A stretch of 32,459 nt of DNA from the NCBI GenBank assembly GCA_944391075.1, contig CALXSG010000012.1, forward strand, positions 1 to 32,459. Reading direction: 5' to 3'. A program made the translations under genes and the position numbers. Shown piece by piece: positions 32,163 to 32,459 of this stretch (the first letter of the stretch is position 1; the number at the start of each line of letters is the position of its first letter). Below the pieces are notes generated by a model. The model was not told the DNA's origin. It did not search any database and worked only from the letters and a program-made list of their open reading frames with translations. This DNA is from an uncultured Rickettsiales bacterium (GTDB lineage: Bacteria > Pseudomonadota > Alphaproteobacteria > Rickettsiales > UBA1997).

Positions 32163-32239
32163 TGGCGCGAGTGAAGGGACTTGAACCCTCGGCCTTCTGC
32201 GTGACAGGCAGACGCTCTAACCAGCTGAGCTACACCCGC
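32163..32239 (-). tRNA. tRNA-Asp (anticodon GTC)
   Basis: The 77-base minus-strand cloverleaf has acceptor GCGGGTG/CACTCGC (one G-U pair), D arm GCTC/GAGC, anticodon stem TCTGC/GCAGA with loop CTGTCAC (GTC anticodon), T arm GAGGG-TTCAAGT-CCCTT, discriminator G73 as expected for Asp, and an encoded CCA. It lies 5 bases after tRNA-Val. Confidence 0.97.
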
Positions 32240-32244
32240 ATACA

Positions 32245-32321
32245 TGGTGGGTGCTATAGGATTCGAACCTATGACCCCCTGCTTGTAAGGCAGATGCTCT
32301 AACCATCTGAGCTAAGCACCC
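32245..32321 (-). tRNA. tRNA-Val (anticodon TAC)
   Basis: The 77-base minus-strand cloverleaf has acceptor GGGTGCT/AGCACCC, D arm GCTC/GAGC, anticodon stem TCTGC/GCAGG with loop CTTACAA (TAC anticodon), T arm ATAGG-TTCGAAT-CCTAT, A73 and an encoded CCA. It is the first gene of a two-tRNA transcript. Confidence 0.97.
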
Positions 32322-32335
32322 ATGTACAAATACAT

Positions 32336-32364
32336 ATATTATTGTACACTTTTTTAAAAATCAA
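32336..32364 (-). promoter_or_regulatory. Promoter of the tRNA-Val/tRNA-Asp unit
   Basis: TTGATT (32359-32364) in a TTTCTTGATT context, a 17-base spacer and TAATAT (32336-32341), 14 bases before the tRNA-Val 5' end. No long GC-rich discriminator region is seen. Confidence 0.6.
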
Positions 32365-32400
32365 GAAAAAAATAAAAATTTAGATACTGTCTACCATTTC

Positions 32401-32429
32401 TTGACTTTTAAAACAACCAATACTAAAAT
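32401..32429 (+). promoter_or_regulatory. Plus-strand promoter leading out of the window
   Basis: TTGACT (32401-32406) in a TTTCTTGACT context, a 17-base spacer and TAAAAT (32424-32429). No start codon with an open frame follows before the window ends, so the gene it serves lies to the right. Confidence 0.55.
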
Positions 32430-32459
32430 AATATTAATGTAATAACAAAAATAAATAAT

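Noticed and set aside
1..32459. CRISPR arrays, insertion sequences, rRNA genes or prophage
   Set aside because: No regularly spaced repeats, transposase or integrase frames, rRNA-like segments or phage genes were seen.

Overview
The window is very AT-rich (roughly a quarter to 30% G+C by eye) and mostly gene-dense, with short operons, rho-independent hairpins at many convergent ends and promoters whose -35 box is usually preceded by C (CTTGA). The gene content points to an alphaproteobacterium: a Tim44-domain protein, scattered VirB8/VirB9 type IV secretion genes, an alphaproteobacterial-style RecO and a tRNA-Val/tRNA-Asp pair. An ADP-forming acyl-CoA synthetase and a pyruvate formate-lyase activating enzyme suggest anaerobic, fermentative energy metabolism. 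Low G+C, scattered secretion genes, gene decay and degenerate enzymes suggest a host-associated lineage (gut RF32-like or Rickettsiales/Holosporales-like groups are possible). That placement is inference, not proof.

Layout. 1-870: gene-poor, with decayed coding fragments and two terminators. 884-5071 (minus): ADP-forming acyl-CoA synthetase; rpsL-rpsG, ending in a terminator where fusA/tuf would usually follow; a YebC-family gene. 5206-5940 (plus): pflA. 5946-9038 (minus): mreD-mrdA-recO, envelope elongation plus DNA repair. 9188-10132 (plus): a HlyD-type membrane fusion protein without its ABC partner. 10145-12990 (plus): the most unusual locus, a long pilin-like, glycine-rich surface protein gene. 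Its 5' part is separated from its body by a run of ten C residues, and removing one C joins both parts into a single 888-codon frame. A decayed tail of a related gene follows.

13042-14617: rpsD (minus) and rph (plus). 14628-18378 (minus): a degenerate inositol-monophosphatase-like protein, a MurC/Mpl-type Mur ligase and comM. 18454-21639 (plus): murJ, an acidic Asp/Thr-repeat protein and a Tim44-domain protein. 21644-25206 (minus): greA-rlmE, and virB8-virB9-parA. 25429-26442 (plus): an aspartate-semialdehyde-dehydrogenase homologue that has lost both catalytic residues. 26443-31978 (minus): alr-argS, then pgsA-map-helical-repeat protein. 32163-32321 (minus): tRNA-Val and tRNA-Asp. A plus-strand promoter leads out of the right edge.

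Themes: translation and RNA (S7, S12, S4, RNase PH, RlmE, ArgRS, Map, GreA, tRNAs), peptidoglycan and envelope (PBP2, MreD, MurJ, Mur ligase, alanine racemase, PgsA) and surface or secretion functions (HlyD, VirB8/9, Tim44, the poly-C gene). The best leads are the poly-C contingency locus, two apparent pseudoenzymes (IMPase-like and Asd-like), an alanine racemase that seems to carry two copies of its C-terminal beta domain, and an S12 with Pro at the streptomycin-linked position 88.
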